Below, in pieces: positions 15,756 to 24,929 of a stretch of 64,000 nucleotides of DNA. The position numbers were made by a program, and so were the translations under genes. The notes below the pieces were generated by a model. The model was not told where the DNA came from. It searched no databases and worked only from the letters and a program-made list of their open reading frames with translations. Origin of the DNA: JBHFEI01 sp041928815 (lineage in GTDB: Bacteria; Pseudomonadota; Alphaproteobacteria; Rhizobiales; Rhizobiaceae); contig NZ_JBHFEI010000002.1 in the NCBI RefSeq assembly GCF_041928815.1, positions 62,001 to 126,000 of the forward strand, given 5' to 3'. Numbering within the stretch: the stretch's first letter is position 1; each line of letters begins with the position of its first letter.

Positions 15756-18182
15756 ATGAAAAGTCACGCGAGAGTTGCCGTCATCGGGGGCGGTGTCGTC
15801 GGTTGCTCCGTCCTTTACCACCTGACGAAGTTCGGCTGGACCGATGTCGTCCTTCTCGAGCGCTCCGAGCTCACCTCGGGCTCGACCTGGCACGCGGCCG
15901 GCGGCATGCACACGATCAACGGCGATCCGAACGTCGCCAAGCTGCAGAAATACACGGTCGAACTCTACAAGGAGATCGAGGCCTATTCCGGCCAGGACGT
16001 CGGCCTGCACATGACCTCGGGCATGATGCTGGCGGCGACGAGGGACCGCTTCGACTGGATGAAGTCGATCCTCGCCAAGGGCCGCTATATGGGGCTCGAC
16101 GCGCATCTGCTCTCGCCGAAGGAAGCGCACGAGCTGATGCCGCTCCTCGATCCGACGCAATTCGTCGGCGCGGTCTTCGATCCGGTGGAGGGCCATCTCG
16201 ACCCCTACGGCACGACCCATGCCTATGCGAAGTCGGCGAAGAAGAACGGCGCCGAGATCTATCTGCACACCAAGGTCGAGGATCTCGTGCAGCGCGAGGA
16301 CGGATCCTGGCGGGTCATCACCGACAAGGGCGAGATCGTCGCCGAGCATGTCGTCAACGCCGCCGGCCTCTGGGCGCGCGAGGTCGGCCGCATGGTCGGG
16401 CTCGAACTCCCCGTCCTTGCCATGGAGCATATGTACCTGATCACCGAGGACATGCCCGAGGTCATCGATTTCAACAGGACGACCGGCAAGGAGCTGATGC
16501 ACTGCGTCGATTTCGACGGCGAGATCTATCTGCGCCAGGAGCGCAACGGCATGCTGATGGGCACCTATGAGAAGGCCTGCCGGCCCTGGTCGCCGCTGAC
16601 GACGCCGTGGGATTTCGGCCACGAGCTGCTCGCCGAGGACATCGAGCGGATCACGCCGGAGCTGGAGGTCGGCTTCCGCCACTTCCCCGCCTTCAACACT
16701 GCCGGCATCCGCAAGATCATCAACGGGCCCTTCACCTTCTCGCCGGACGGCAACCCGCTGGTCGGGCCGGTGCGTGGCATGACGAACTTCTGGTCGGCCT
16801 GCGCCGTCATGGCCGGCTTCAGCCAGGGCGGCGGCGTCGGGCTGGCGCTCGCCAACTGGATGATCGAAGGGGATCCCGGCTTCGACGTCTTCGCCATGGA
16901 CGTCGCGCGCTACGGCAGCTTCGCGACGCTCGGCTATACCAACGCCAAGGTTCGCGAGAACTATTCGCGCCGCTTCTCGATCCGCTATCCGAACGAGGAG
17001 CTGCCGGCGGCGCGCCCGCTGATGACCACGCCGGTCTACGACCGGATGAAGGCGGCCGGCGCCGTGTTCGGCGCCTCCTACGGCCTCGAACAGCCGTTGT
17101 GGTTCGCGCCGGAAGGGGTCACGGACGCCTTTTCCTGGCGGCGCTCGACGGATTTCGACGCGGTCGGCGCCGAGGCGCGGGCGGTGCGCGAGGCCGTCGG
17201 CCTGATGGAAACTTCGGGTTTTGCCAAATACGGCATCAGGGGGCCGGGCGCAGAGGCCTTTCTCGACCGGCTGCTCGCCGGCCGCATGCCGGACACCGGG
17301 CGCATGGCGCTCGCGCCGATGCTGAAGGAGGACGGCAAGCTCATCGGCGACTTCACGCTGGCCAAGCTCGGCGAGGGCGATTTCCTGCTGATCGGCTCCG
17401 GTATTGCCGAGGACTACCACATGCGCTGGTTCGAGCGGCATTTGCCGCGGGACGGCTCGGTGACGCTGACGGCCCTCGGCCTGTCGCTCGTCGGCCTGTC
17501 GATTGCCGGACCGAAGGCGCGCGCGGTGCTCGCGGAACTGACGCATCACGATGTCGGCGACGCGGCGTTTCCGTTTCTCGAGATCCGGGCGATGGACCTC
17601 GGCATGGCGCCGGCGATCGTCGGCCGCGTCAGCTACACCGGCGATCTCGGCTACGAGATCTGGATCAAGCCGGAATACCAGCGCTACCTCCTCGACCTGA
17701 TCCTCGAAAAGGGTGCTGCCCACGGCATCCGCCTTTTCGGCCTGCGGGCGCTGAACGCGCTTCGCCTCGAAAAATCCTTCGGAAGCTGGTCGCGGGAGTA
17801 CCGCCCGCTCTATGGCCCCGAGGAGGCGGGTCTCGGCCGTTTCGTCGCGCTCCGAAAGCCGGCGGATTTCATCGGCAAGGCGGCGGCGATCGCCGAGAAG
17901 GCGAAAGGCGGCGCCCTGAGGCTGCGCAGCTTCATCCTCGAGGCCCGCGATGCCGACGTGATCGGCGACGAGCCGATCTATTTCAACGGCGCGGTGCGCG
18001 GCTGGGTCACCTCCGGCGGCTATGCCCACGCCGCGGGCCTTTCCGTGGCGATGGGCTACGTGCCGAAGGAGATCGCCGACGCGGAGGGAGACTGGTCGAT
18101 CGAACTTCTTGGGGATATCCTCCCCGCCCGCCTGCAGCGCCAGCCGCTTTTTGACGCGAACGGGTCGCGAATGCGCGGATGA
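15756..18182 (+). CDS. GcvT-family FAD-dependent oxidoreductase (dimethylglycine/sarcosine dehydrogenase-like)
   Basis: 808 aa. The N-terminal DAO-type flavin domain starts with VAVIGGGVVGCSVLYHL. The motif TSGSTWHAAGGMH at about residue 45 contains the His to which FAD is covalently bound in dimethylglycine dehydrogenases. From about residue 430 the protein is a GcvT/aminomethyltransferase folate domain ending in the beta-barrel (VRGWVTSGGYAH). This is the full-length layout of dimethylglycine and sarcosine dehydrogenases. Position right after soxBDAG points to stepwise demethylation of dimethylglycine and sarcosine. Which methylated amine it prefers cannot be decided from sequence. Confidence 0.88.
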   Translation: MKSHARVAVIGGGVVGCSVLYHLTKFGWTDVVLLERSELTSGSTWHAAGGMHTINGDPNVAKLQKYTVELYKEIEAYSGQDVGLHMTSGMMLAATRDRFDWMKSILAKGRYMGLDAHLLSPKEAHELMPLLDPTQFVGAVFDPVEGHLDPYGTTHAYAKSAKKNGAEIYLHTKVEDLVQREDGSWRVITDKGEIVAEHVVNAAGLWAREVGRMVGLELPVLAMEHMYLITEDMPEVIDFNRTTGKELMHCVDFDGEIYLRQERNGMLMGTYEKACRPWSPLTTPWDFGHELLAEDIERITPELEVGFRHFPAFNTAGIRKIINGPFTFSPDGNPLVGPVRGMTNFWSACAVMAGFSQGGGVGLALANWMIEGDPGFDVFAMDVARYGSFATLGYTNAKVRENYSRRFSIRYPNEELPAARPLMTTPVYDRMKAAGAVFGASYGLEQPLWFAPEGVTDAFSWRRSTDFDAVGAEARAVREAVGLMETSGFAKYGIRGPGAEAFLDRLLAGRMPDTGRMALAPMLKEDGKLIGDFTLAKLGEGDFLLIGSGIAEDYHMRWFERHLPRDGSVTLTALGLSLVGLSIAGPKARAVLAELTHHDVGDAAFPFLEIRAMDLGMAPAIVGRVSYTGDLGYEIWIKPEYQRYLLDLILEKGAAHGIRLFGLRALNALRLEKSFGSWSREYRPLYGPEEAGLGRFVALRKPADFIGKAAAIAEKAKGGALRLRSFILEARDADVIGDEPIYFNGAVRGWVTSGGYAHAAGLSVAMGYVPKEIADAEGDWSIELLGDILPARLQRQPLFDANGSRMRG

Positions 18183-18488
18183 CGCGCGCTGGCGTCTGGT
18201 ATGGGCCGGCCGCTCAGGTGTTGCGGGCGAGGGACGGGCATCGGCCACTCTGAAGGGATTTCGGCGGGTTTTGTCCAGAATTCCGCCAGTTTCCGGCGCG
18301 TTTCTGGCATATCGGCGCAAATTTGCACCAGATTTGCGCAGATGCCAAAGAATCCCGACCTGCCGCAAATTTGAGCTTTCCTTTTCGTTTGAAAGCGGTA
18401 TGGAATCTGTATTGGTTGGCAAGCTCGAACGAGCGTCAATAACAAGAGACCGGGCGGCACGATGCGGATCCGGTCCGGGGGAAGATGG
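18183..18488 (+). promoter_or_regulatory. intergenic regulatory region before livH with repeated GCAAATTTG motifs
   Basis: About 300 AT-richer bases without a gene precede the liv operon. The GCAAATTTG core occurs at 18317-18326 (GCAAATTTGC, a perfect palindrome) and again at 18365-18373, and the related ATTTGCGC lies at 18332-18339. GCGCAAAT (18315-18322) and ATTTGCGC (18332-18339) form an inverted repeat with a nine-base spacer. Such spaced repeats suggest a regulator-binding region for the transporter operon. The protein is not known; an Lrp-type regulator is a guess. Confidence 0.5.
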
Positions 18489-19391
<903 letters not shown>

Positions 19392-19395
19392 ACGA

Positions 19396-20952
19396 ATGGC
19401 AACCACATCGCACAAGACGCAGGCCGTCGCCGGGGATCTCACGGCGCGGGCCTTCCGCGAGGCCTTCTATACCGGCATCGTCTCGCTCGGCCTCTTCATA
19501 CTCTTCGTCGGGTTGAAGACGGACCAGAACATCCTGAACGAGCTCGTTCTCGTCCAGCGCTGGGGGCTGCTCGCCATCTTCGTTATCGTGGCGATGGTCG
19601 GCCGTTTCCTGATCGTCCTTTACGTCCAGCCCTTCATCGCCCGGCAGAAGGCGCTGGACGTGGTCACCGGCCTGCCGCCGTCGCCCTTCGCCTCGCGCTT
19701 CTTCACGCTGCCGGGCTTCATCGCGGCCGTCGCCGTCGCCGTCCTGCTCTTTGTCGTCGCCGGCCTCCTGCCGCCGATGCTGGGCGGCTATGCGACGCTG
19801 GTGCGCGGCCTCGCGATCATCTACGCCGTCGCGGCGATCTTCTACTATCTGCGTGTCTTCATCGGCGCCTACTTCGTGCCGCTGGCGATCGGCGCGCTCA
19901 TCCTTTATCCGATGGCGATGGTGGCGATCTTCGGCGTGCAGGGCTCGCTGAAGTGGGTCGACAATTTCGGCGTGCAGATCCTGATCTACGTCATGCTCGG
20001 CTGGGGGCTGAACATCGTCGTCGGGCTCGCCGGCCTGCTCGACCTCGGCTATGTCGCCTTCTACGCGGTCGGCGCCTATTCCTACGCGCTTCTGTCGGAC
20101 GCCTACGGGCTCTCCTTCTGGATCCTGCTGCCGATCGCCGGCATCCTCGCCGCCTTCTGGGGCATCATCCTCGGCTTTCCGGTCCTGCGGCTTCGCGGCG
20201 ACTACCTCGCGATCGTCACGCTTGCCTTCGGCGAGATCATCCGCCTGGTGCTGATCAACTGGACGGAGGTCACCAAGGGCACCTTCGGCATCTCCGGCAT
20301 CCAGAAGGCCTCGGTCTTCGGCATCTATTCGTTCGATGTTTCCGCGCCGAACAATTTCGCCAAGGCGTTCGGGCTGCCGATGTCGTCGGCCTATTACAAG
20401 ATCTTCCTCTTCTACCTCATCCTGGCCTTGGCGCTGCTCACCGCCTATGTGACGATCCGGCTGCGCCGCATGCCGATCGGGCGGGCCTGGGAAGCGCTGC
20501 GCGAGGACGAGATCGCCTGCCGCTCGCTCGGCATCAACACGGTGACGACGAAGCTGACGGCCTTTGCCACGGGTGCGATGTTCGGCGGCTTCGCCGGCTC
20601 GTTCTTCGCCGCGCGCCAGGGCTTCGTCTCGCCGGAATCCTTCGTCTTCCTGGAGTCGGCCGTCATCCTGGCAATCGTCGTCCTCGGCGGCATGGGCTCG
20701 CTGGTCGGCATCGCGGTCGCGGCGGTGGTCATGGTCGGCGGAACGGAGATCCTGCGCGAGCTCGAATTCCTGAAACAGATCTTCGGCGCTGACTTCACGC
20801 CGGAACTCTACCGCATGCTGCTCTTCGGCCTCGCCATGGTGGTGGTGATGGTCTGGAAGCCGCGCGGCTTCGTCGGCTCGCGCGAACCGACCGCCTTCCT
20901 CCATGAGCGCAAGGCCGTCTCCGGCAGCTTTACCAAGGAAGGGCACGGCTGA
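19396..20952 (+). CDS. livM: branched-chain amino acid ABC transporter permease LivM
   Basis: 518 aa, the long rhizobial form with an N-terminal extension of about 180 residues carrying extra membrane spans before the conserved core (NIVVGLAGLLDLGYVAFYAVGAY). The coupling region IGRAWEALREDEIACRSLGIN is conserved. Starts four bases after livH and overlaps livG by one base (TGATG). Confidence 0.93.
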   Translation: MATTSHKTQAVAGDLTARAFREAFYTGIVSLGLFILFVGLKTDQNILNELVLVQRWGLLAIFVIVAMVGRFLIVLYVQPFIARQKALDVVTGLPPSPFASRFFTLPGFIAAVAVAVLLFVVAGLLPPMLGGYATLVRGLAIIYAVAAIFYYLRVFIGAYFVPLAIGALILYPMAMVAIFGVQGSLKWVDNFGVQILIYVMLGWGLNIVVGLAGLLDLGYVAFYAVGAYSYALLSDAYGLSFWILLPIAGILAAFWGIILGFPVLRLRGDYLAIVTLAFGEIIRLVLINWTEVTKGTFGISGIQKASVFGIYSFDVSAPNNFAKAFGLPMSSAYYKIFLFYLILALALLTAYVTIRLRRMPIGRAWEALREDEIACRSLGINTVTTKLTAFATGAMFGGFAGSFFAARQGFVSPESFVFLESAVILAIVVLGGMGSLVGIAVAAVVMVGGTEILRELEFLKQIFGADFTPELYRMLLFGLAMVVVMVWKPRGFVGSREPTAFLHERKAVSGSFTKEGHG

Positions 20953-21824
20953 TGTCCAGCGCAGCAGCGTCCGGCAAGGACGTCATCCTGAAGGTCGATC
21001 ACCTGTCGATGCGCTTCGGCGGCCTGATGGCGATCAACGACTTCTCCTTCGAGGCCTATCGCGGCGACATCACCGCGCTGATCGGCCCGAACGGGGCGGG
21101 CAAGACGACCGTGTTCAACTGCATCACCGGCTTCTACAAGCCGACGATGGGCATGATCGCGCTGAAGCAGAAGTCGGGCAAGGAATACCTGCTCGAGCGC
21201 CTGCCGGATTTCGAGATCACCAAGCGGGCGAAGGTCGCGCGCACCTTTCAGAACATCCGGCTGTTTTCCGGCCTGACCGTGCTCGAGAACCTGCTCGTCG
21301 CCCAGCACAACAAGCTGATGCTCGCCTCCGGCTACACGATCCTCGGCCTGCTCGGCTTCCCGGCCTATCGCGAGGCGTCGAAGCAGTCGATCGAGCTTGC
21401 CAAGGACTGGCTGGAGCGCGCCTCGCTGATCGACCGGGCCGACGATCCCGCCGGCGACCTGCCCTATGGCGCGCAGCGGCGGCTCGAGATCGCCCGTGCC
21501 ATGTGCACCGGGCCGGAACTTCTCTGCCTGGACGAGCCGGCCGCCGGCCTCAATCCGCGCGAATCGCTGGCTCTCAACGATCTCCTGCGCGGCATCCGCA
21601 AGGACACCGGCACGTCGATCCTGCTCATCGAGCACGACATGTCGGTGGTGATGGAGATTTCCGACCATGTCGTGGTGCTCGAATATGGCCAGAAGATCTC
21701 GGACGGAAATCCGGATTTCGTGAAGAACGACCCCAAGGTCATCGCGGCCTATCTGGGTGTCGAGGACGATGAGGTCGAAGAGGTGATTGCCGAGGTCGAA
21801 GGCGAAACGGGGAGCGCGCAATGA
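20952..21824 (+). CDS. livG: branched-chain amino acid ABC transporter ATP-binding protein LivG
   Basis: 290 aa ATPase. Walker A GPNGAGKTT, the LivG-type insertion region, Walker B LLCLDEPAAGLNP and the switch His in LLIEHDMSVV are all visible; the signature motif is degenerate (LPYGAQRRLEIARA), as is normal for LivG. The C-terminal tail after residue 265 is acidic (VEDDEVEEVIAEVEGE), longer than in E. coli. Overlaps livF by four bases. Confidence 0.93.
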   Translation: MSSAAASGKDVILKVDHLSMRFGGLMAINDFSFEAYRGDITALIGPNGAGKTTVFNCITGFYKPTMGMIALKQKSGKEYLLERLPDFEITKRAKVARTFQNIRLFSGLTVLENLLVAQHNKLMLASGYTILGLLGFPAYREASKQSIELAKDWLERASLIDRADDPAGDLPYGAQRRLEIARAMCTGPELLCLDEPAAGLNPRESLALNDLLRGIRKDTGTSILLIEHDMSVVMEISDHVVVLEYGQKISDGNPDFVKNDPKVIAAYLGVEDDEVEEVIAEVEGETGSAQ

Positions 21825-22546
21825 GTGGGCCGCTGCTTCAGGTCAAGGCCGTCGAGACCTATTACGGCAATATCCGGGCGCTGGCCGGCGTCGACGTCGA
21901 GGTCAACCGCGGCGAGATCGTCTGCCTGATCGGCGCGAACGGCGCCGGCAAGTCGACGCTGATGATGACGATCTGCGGCAGTCCGCAGGCGCGCAGCGGG
22001 TCGGTGACCTTCGACGGGCAGGACATCACCCGCATGCCGACGCATGAGATCGCCCGGCTGCGCATCGCCCAGTCGCCGGAAGGGCGCCGCATCTTCCCGC
22101 GCATGACCGTCTACGAAAACCTGCAGATGGGCGCGAGCCTCGACAACCTCAGATATTTCAACGAGGACGTCGAGAAGATCTTCACGCTGTTCCCGCGGCT
22201 GAAGGAGCGGCAGGCCCAGCGCGGCGGCACGCTTTCGGGCGGCGAGCAGCAGATGCTGTCGATCGGCCGCGCGCTGATGGCGCGCCCGAAGCTGCTTCTC
22301 CTCGACGAGCCGTCGCTCGGCCTCGCGCCGCTGATCGTCAAGCAGATCTTCGCCGCGATCAAGGTGCTGAACCAGGAGCAGGGCCTCACCGTCTTCCTCG
22401 TCGAGCAGAACGCCTTCGCCGCGCTGAAGCTCTCCGACCGGGCCTATGTCATGGTCAACGGCAAGGTGACGATGAGCGGCGGCGGCAAGGAACTGCTCGC
22501 CAATCCGGAGGTGCGCGCCGCCTATCTCGAGGGCGGGCGGCATTGA
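21821..22546 (+). CDS. livF: branched-chain amino acid ABC transporter ATP-binding protein LivF
   Basis: 241 aa ATPase with Walker A GANGAGKST, ABC signature LSGGEQQMLSIGRA, Walker B LLLLDEPSLGLAP and the switch region VFLVEQNAF. Normal length. Partner of LivG on the cytoplasmic face. Translationally coupled to livG by the ATGA overlap. Confidence 0.93.
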   Translation: MSGPLLQVKAVETYYGNIRALAGVDVEVNRGEIVCLIGANGAGKSTLMMTICGSPQARSGSVTFDGQDITRMPTHEIARLRIAQSPEGRRIFPRMTVYENLQMGASLDNLRYFNEDVEKIFTLFPRLKERQAQRGGTLSGGEQQMLSIGRALMARPKLLLLDEPSLGLAPLIVKQIFAAIKVLNQEQGLTVFLVEQNAFAALKLSDRAYVMVNGKVTMSGGGKELLANPEVRAAYLEGGRH

Positions 22547-22593
22547 CGATGTCGATGAACGTGTTGTTGCGAACGGTCGCGGGATAGAACGCC

Positions 22594-22938
22594 ATGCAGG
22601 GAATACTCTACGAAGAGCCGTCGATCTGGCAGTTCCTGTTCATCACGGTGATCATGGGCGGCTGGACCGCCTGGCGCACGGGAAAAAGCGTCGCCGAAGG
22701 CTGGCAGGAATACCGCACGGCGATCCTCTACACGCTGCTGCTCGGCGTCGCTATCCGCTTCATCCATCACGCCCTTTTCAACGGAACGATGTTCGCGCTG
22801 CAATACTATCTCGTGGACACGATCGTGCTTTTGCTGTTTTCTACGGCGGGCTTCCGGTTCTATCGCACGAACCAGATGGCGAACAATTACTATTGGCTCT
22901 ATGAAAAGGCCTCGCCCTTTTCGTGGAAGAAAAAATAA
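22594..22938 (+). CDS. DUF6867 family membrane protein of the liv operon
   Basis: 114 aa with about three hydrophobic segments: QFLFITVIMGGWTAW, AILYTLLLGVAIRFI and YYLVDTIVLLLFSTAGF. It ends in a basic WKKK tail. I recognise it as the DUF6867 protein that rhizobia carry between livF and the binding-protein gene. Role unknown; the conserved position suggests a helper of the branched-chain transporter. 47 bases after livF. Confidence 0.75.
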   Translation: MQGILYEEPSIWQFLFITVIMGGWTAWRTGKSVAEGWQEYRTAILYTLLLGVAIRFIHHALFNGTMFALQYYLVDTIVLLLFSTAGFRFYRTNQMANNYYWLYEKASPFSWKKK

Positions 22939-23055
22939 CGGGAACATGCCGTGCCCGCCCGCGTGGGCACGAGGCAGAAACGGCGGCGCAAGTGTGGTGG
23001 GAATTGCGCAAGCTGGCACGACCAGACCCGCTTTGAACAATTTGGGAGTAACACG

Positions 23056-24171
23056 ATGAAAAAATCTCTTCTGTCGGCCGTGGCGCTGACGGCGATGGTC
23101 GCTTTCAGCGGCAATGCGTGGGCGGAGATCCTGGTCGGTGTCGCCGGCCCGCTGACGGGTCCGAACGCTGCCTTCGGTGCCCAGCTCCAGAAGGGCGCCG
23201 AACAGGCCGCCGCCGACATCAATGCCGCGGGCGGCATCAACGGCGAGCAGATCAAGATCGTGCTCGGCGACGACGTCTCCGACGCCAAGCAGGGCGTCTC
23301 GGTCGCCAACAAGTTCGTCGCGGACGGCGTGAAGTTCGTCGTCGGCCACTTCAACTCGGGCGTGTCGATCCCGGCCTCGGAAGTCTATGCCGAGAACGGC
23401 ATCCTGCAGATCACCCCGGCCTCGACCAACCCGAATTTCACCGAGCGCGGCCTGTGGAACACGTTCCGCACCTGCGGCCGTGACGACCAGCAGGGCGCGG
23501 TTGCCGGTGCCTATATCGCCGCGAACTTCAAGGATGCGAAGGTTGCCGTCGTCCATGACAAGACGCCCTACGGCCAGGGCCTTGCCGACGAGACCAAGAA
23601 GGCGATGAACGCCGCCGGCGTGACGGAAGTCATCTACGAAGGCGTCAACATCGGCGACAAGGACTTCTCGGCCCTGATCGCCAAGATGAAGGAAGCCGGC
23701 GTCTCGCTCGTCTACTGGGGCGGCCTGCACACCGAGTTCGGCCTGATCGAGCGCCAGTCGGCCGACCAGGGCCTGAAGGCGACCTTCATGTCGGGCGACG
23801 GCATCGTCTCGAACGAACTGGCCTCGATCGCCGGCGACGCCGTCAACGGCACGCTGATGACCTTTGCTCCGGATCCGCGCAAGAACCCGGCCGCCAAGGA
23901 CCTTGTCGAGAAGTTCCGCGCCGCCGGTTTCGAGCCGGAGGCCTATACGCTCTACTCCTACGCCGCCCTGCAGGTGATCGCCGAGGGCGCCAAGGCCGCC
24001 GGCGGCAGCGACACGATGGCCGTCGCCGAGGCGATCAAGGCCAAAGGCCCGTTCGCGACCGCGATCGGCGAGCTCGGCTTCGACGAAAAGGGCGACATCA
24101 CCCGCCCGGACTACGTCATGTACGAGTGGAAGAAGGGTGACGACGGCAAGTTCACCTACGTCGAGAAGTAA
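23056..24171 (+). CDS. livK: branched-chain amino acid ABC transporter substrate-binding protein
   Basis: 371 aa periplasmic protein. Signal peptide MKKSLLSAVALTAMVAFSG with cleavage after ...GNAWA. The mature part begins EILVGVAGPLTGPNAAFG, the type I periplasmic-binding fold of LivJ/LivK/BraC proteins (peripla_BP_6). The ATG at 23056 is chosen because it begins the signal peptide and has TTGGGAG upstream. 117 bases separate it from the DUF6867 gene, so it may also have its own promoter. Last gene of the operon, followed by a strong terminator. Confidence 0.92.
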   Translation: MKKSLLSAVALTAMVAFSGNAWAEILVGVAGPLTGPNAAFGAQLQKGAEQAAADINAAGGINGEQIKIVLGDDVSDAKQGVSVANKFVADGVKFVVGHFNSGVSIPASEVYAENGILQITPASTNPNFTERGLWNTFRTCGRDDQQGAVAGAYIAANFKDAKVAVVHDKTPYGQGLADETKKAMNAAGVTEVIYEGVNIGDKDFSALIAKMKEAGVSLVYWGGLHTEFGLIERQSADQGLKATFMSGDGIVSNELASIAGDAVNGTLMTFAPDPRKNPAAKDLVEKFRAAGFEPEAYTLYSYAALQVIAEGAKAAGGSDTMAVAEAIKAKGPFATAIGELGFDEKGDITRPDYVMYEWKKGDDGKFTYVEK

Positions 24172-24208
24172 GTCCGGCGCGGCCTTCGCCGCAACGGGAT
24201 CGTGATCG

Positions 24209-24246
24209 CGCCGCGCATCCTCGAGGATGCGCGGCGTTTTTTATTT
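24209..24246 (+). terminator. rho-independent terminator of the liv operon
   Basis: Perfect 12-base stem CGCCGCGCATCC / GGATGCGCGGCG with a TCGA loop followed by TTTTTTATTT, 37 bases after the binding-protein stop. Confidence 0.9.
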
Positions 24247-24929
24247 GCTGCACCCGGTTCACCTGCGGCAGTCGGCGGCGTCCTGTCTGTTCACGTCACG
24301 AAAAGCGGATGCGGCCGTCGACGGAAACGCGTCAGGGATGAAGCCTGGCGGACGGGAAGGCGGCTTCCGGGCCTCCGCTGCTCGCATCGCAACCCACCCT
24401 TTGCGGACCTTGTCCGCGAGGGCGCCGGAAAGGATCAGGAAGCGGGACGCGGAAGGACGCGACAGCGATCCGGACCACGGGCATTCACCGCAATGCGATG
24501 TCGATGCCTGGCGGCGTGGCGCAGCGATGGCTGCGATGCCGTCCGCTGCCTTTCCGCGATGCTGGCGACGATCCCGGCGCCTGCCATTGCACGACGCCGC
24601 TGTGCCCGCGCCCATGATCGGCCGTCCGGCTGACGCACGCCCTGTTGCTGCTGTTGCGGGCATCTGTGCCGCCCACCGAGGATCAAACCTATCAGGGGGT
24701 GCCGGCAAAGTTGACGCATTTCCCGCTGGAGTCGAATACCTTCCACAAAGGAGAACAACGCGGGATCCCGTGTCCACCGGACACGTTCCATCTCGTCACC
24801 GTCACCGGCGATGTCGTCCCCGCAAAGACACGAGGGCGCCGTCGGGGCGCCCGACGGCGAATTCCACGGGCGTTCGGCGGAGGCGCGAGGAAATTGCACG
24901 CATCATCTGCCTCTTCGTGCCGCCCGGGC
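24247..24929. other. gene-free stretch between convergent operons, with palindromes
   Basis: About 680 bases between the liv terminator and the end of the response-regulator gene. Open frames here are Arg/Pro-rich or low complexity and none is protein-like. It holds a perfect 17-base palindrome CGTGTCC-ACC-GGACACG (24769-24785), preceded by CGGGATCCCG (24761-24770), and a 10-base perfect stem-loop at 24837-24859. It could hold a decayed gene or a small RNA; nothing is demonstrable. Confidence 0.5.
24837..24859 (-). terminator. 10-bp stem-loop downstream of the response-regulator gene
   Basis: CGCCGTCGGG and CCCGACGGCG pair perfectly around a three-base loop about 70 bases past the stop of the LuxR-type regulator. 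No T run follows on the minus strand, so it is a weak terminator candidate. Confidence 0.4.

Noticed and set aside
11942..15757. 1271-aa minus-strand open frame opposite soxA and soxG
   Set aside because: It is the antisense shadow of strongly supported sox genes in a high-GC genome. Composition is Arg/His/Glu-rich without any domain.
18341..18373. Ten-codon open frame (MPKNPDLPQI) before livH as a leader peptide
   Set aside because: It has no run of Leu, Ile or Val codons, no good ribosome binding site and no attenuator hairpin, so a branched-chain leader is not supported.
24259..24777. 172-aa minus-strand frame in the gene-free stretch
   Set aside because: No start signal and Arg/Ala/Pro-rich composition unlike real proteins here. 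No motif recognised.
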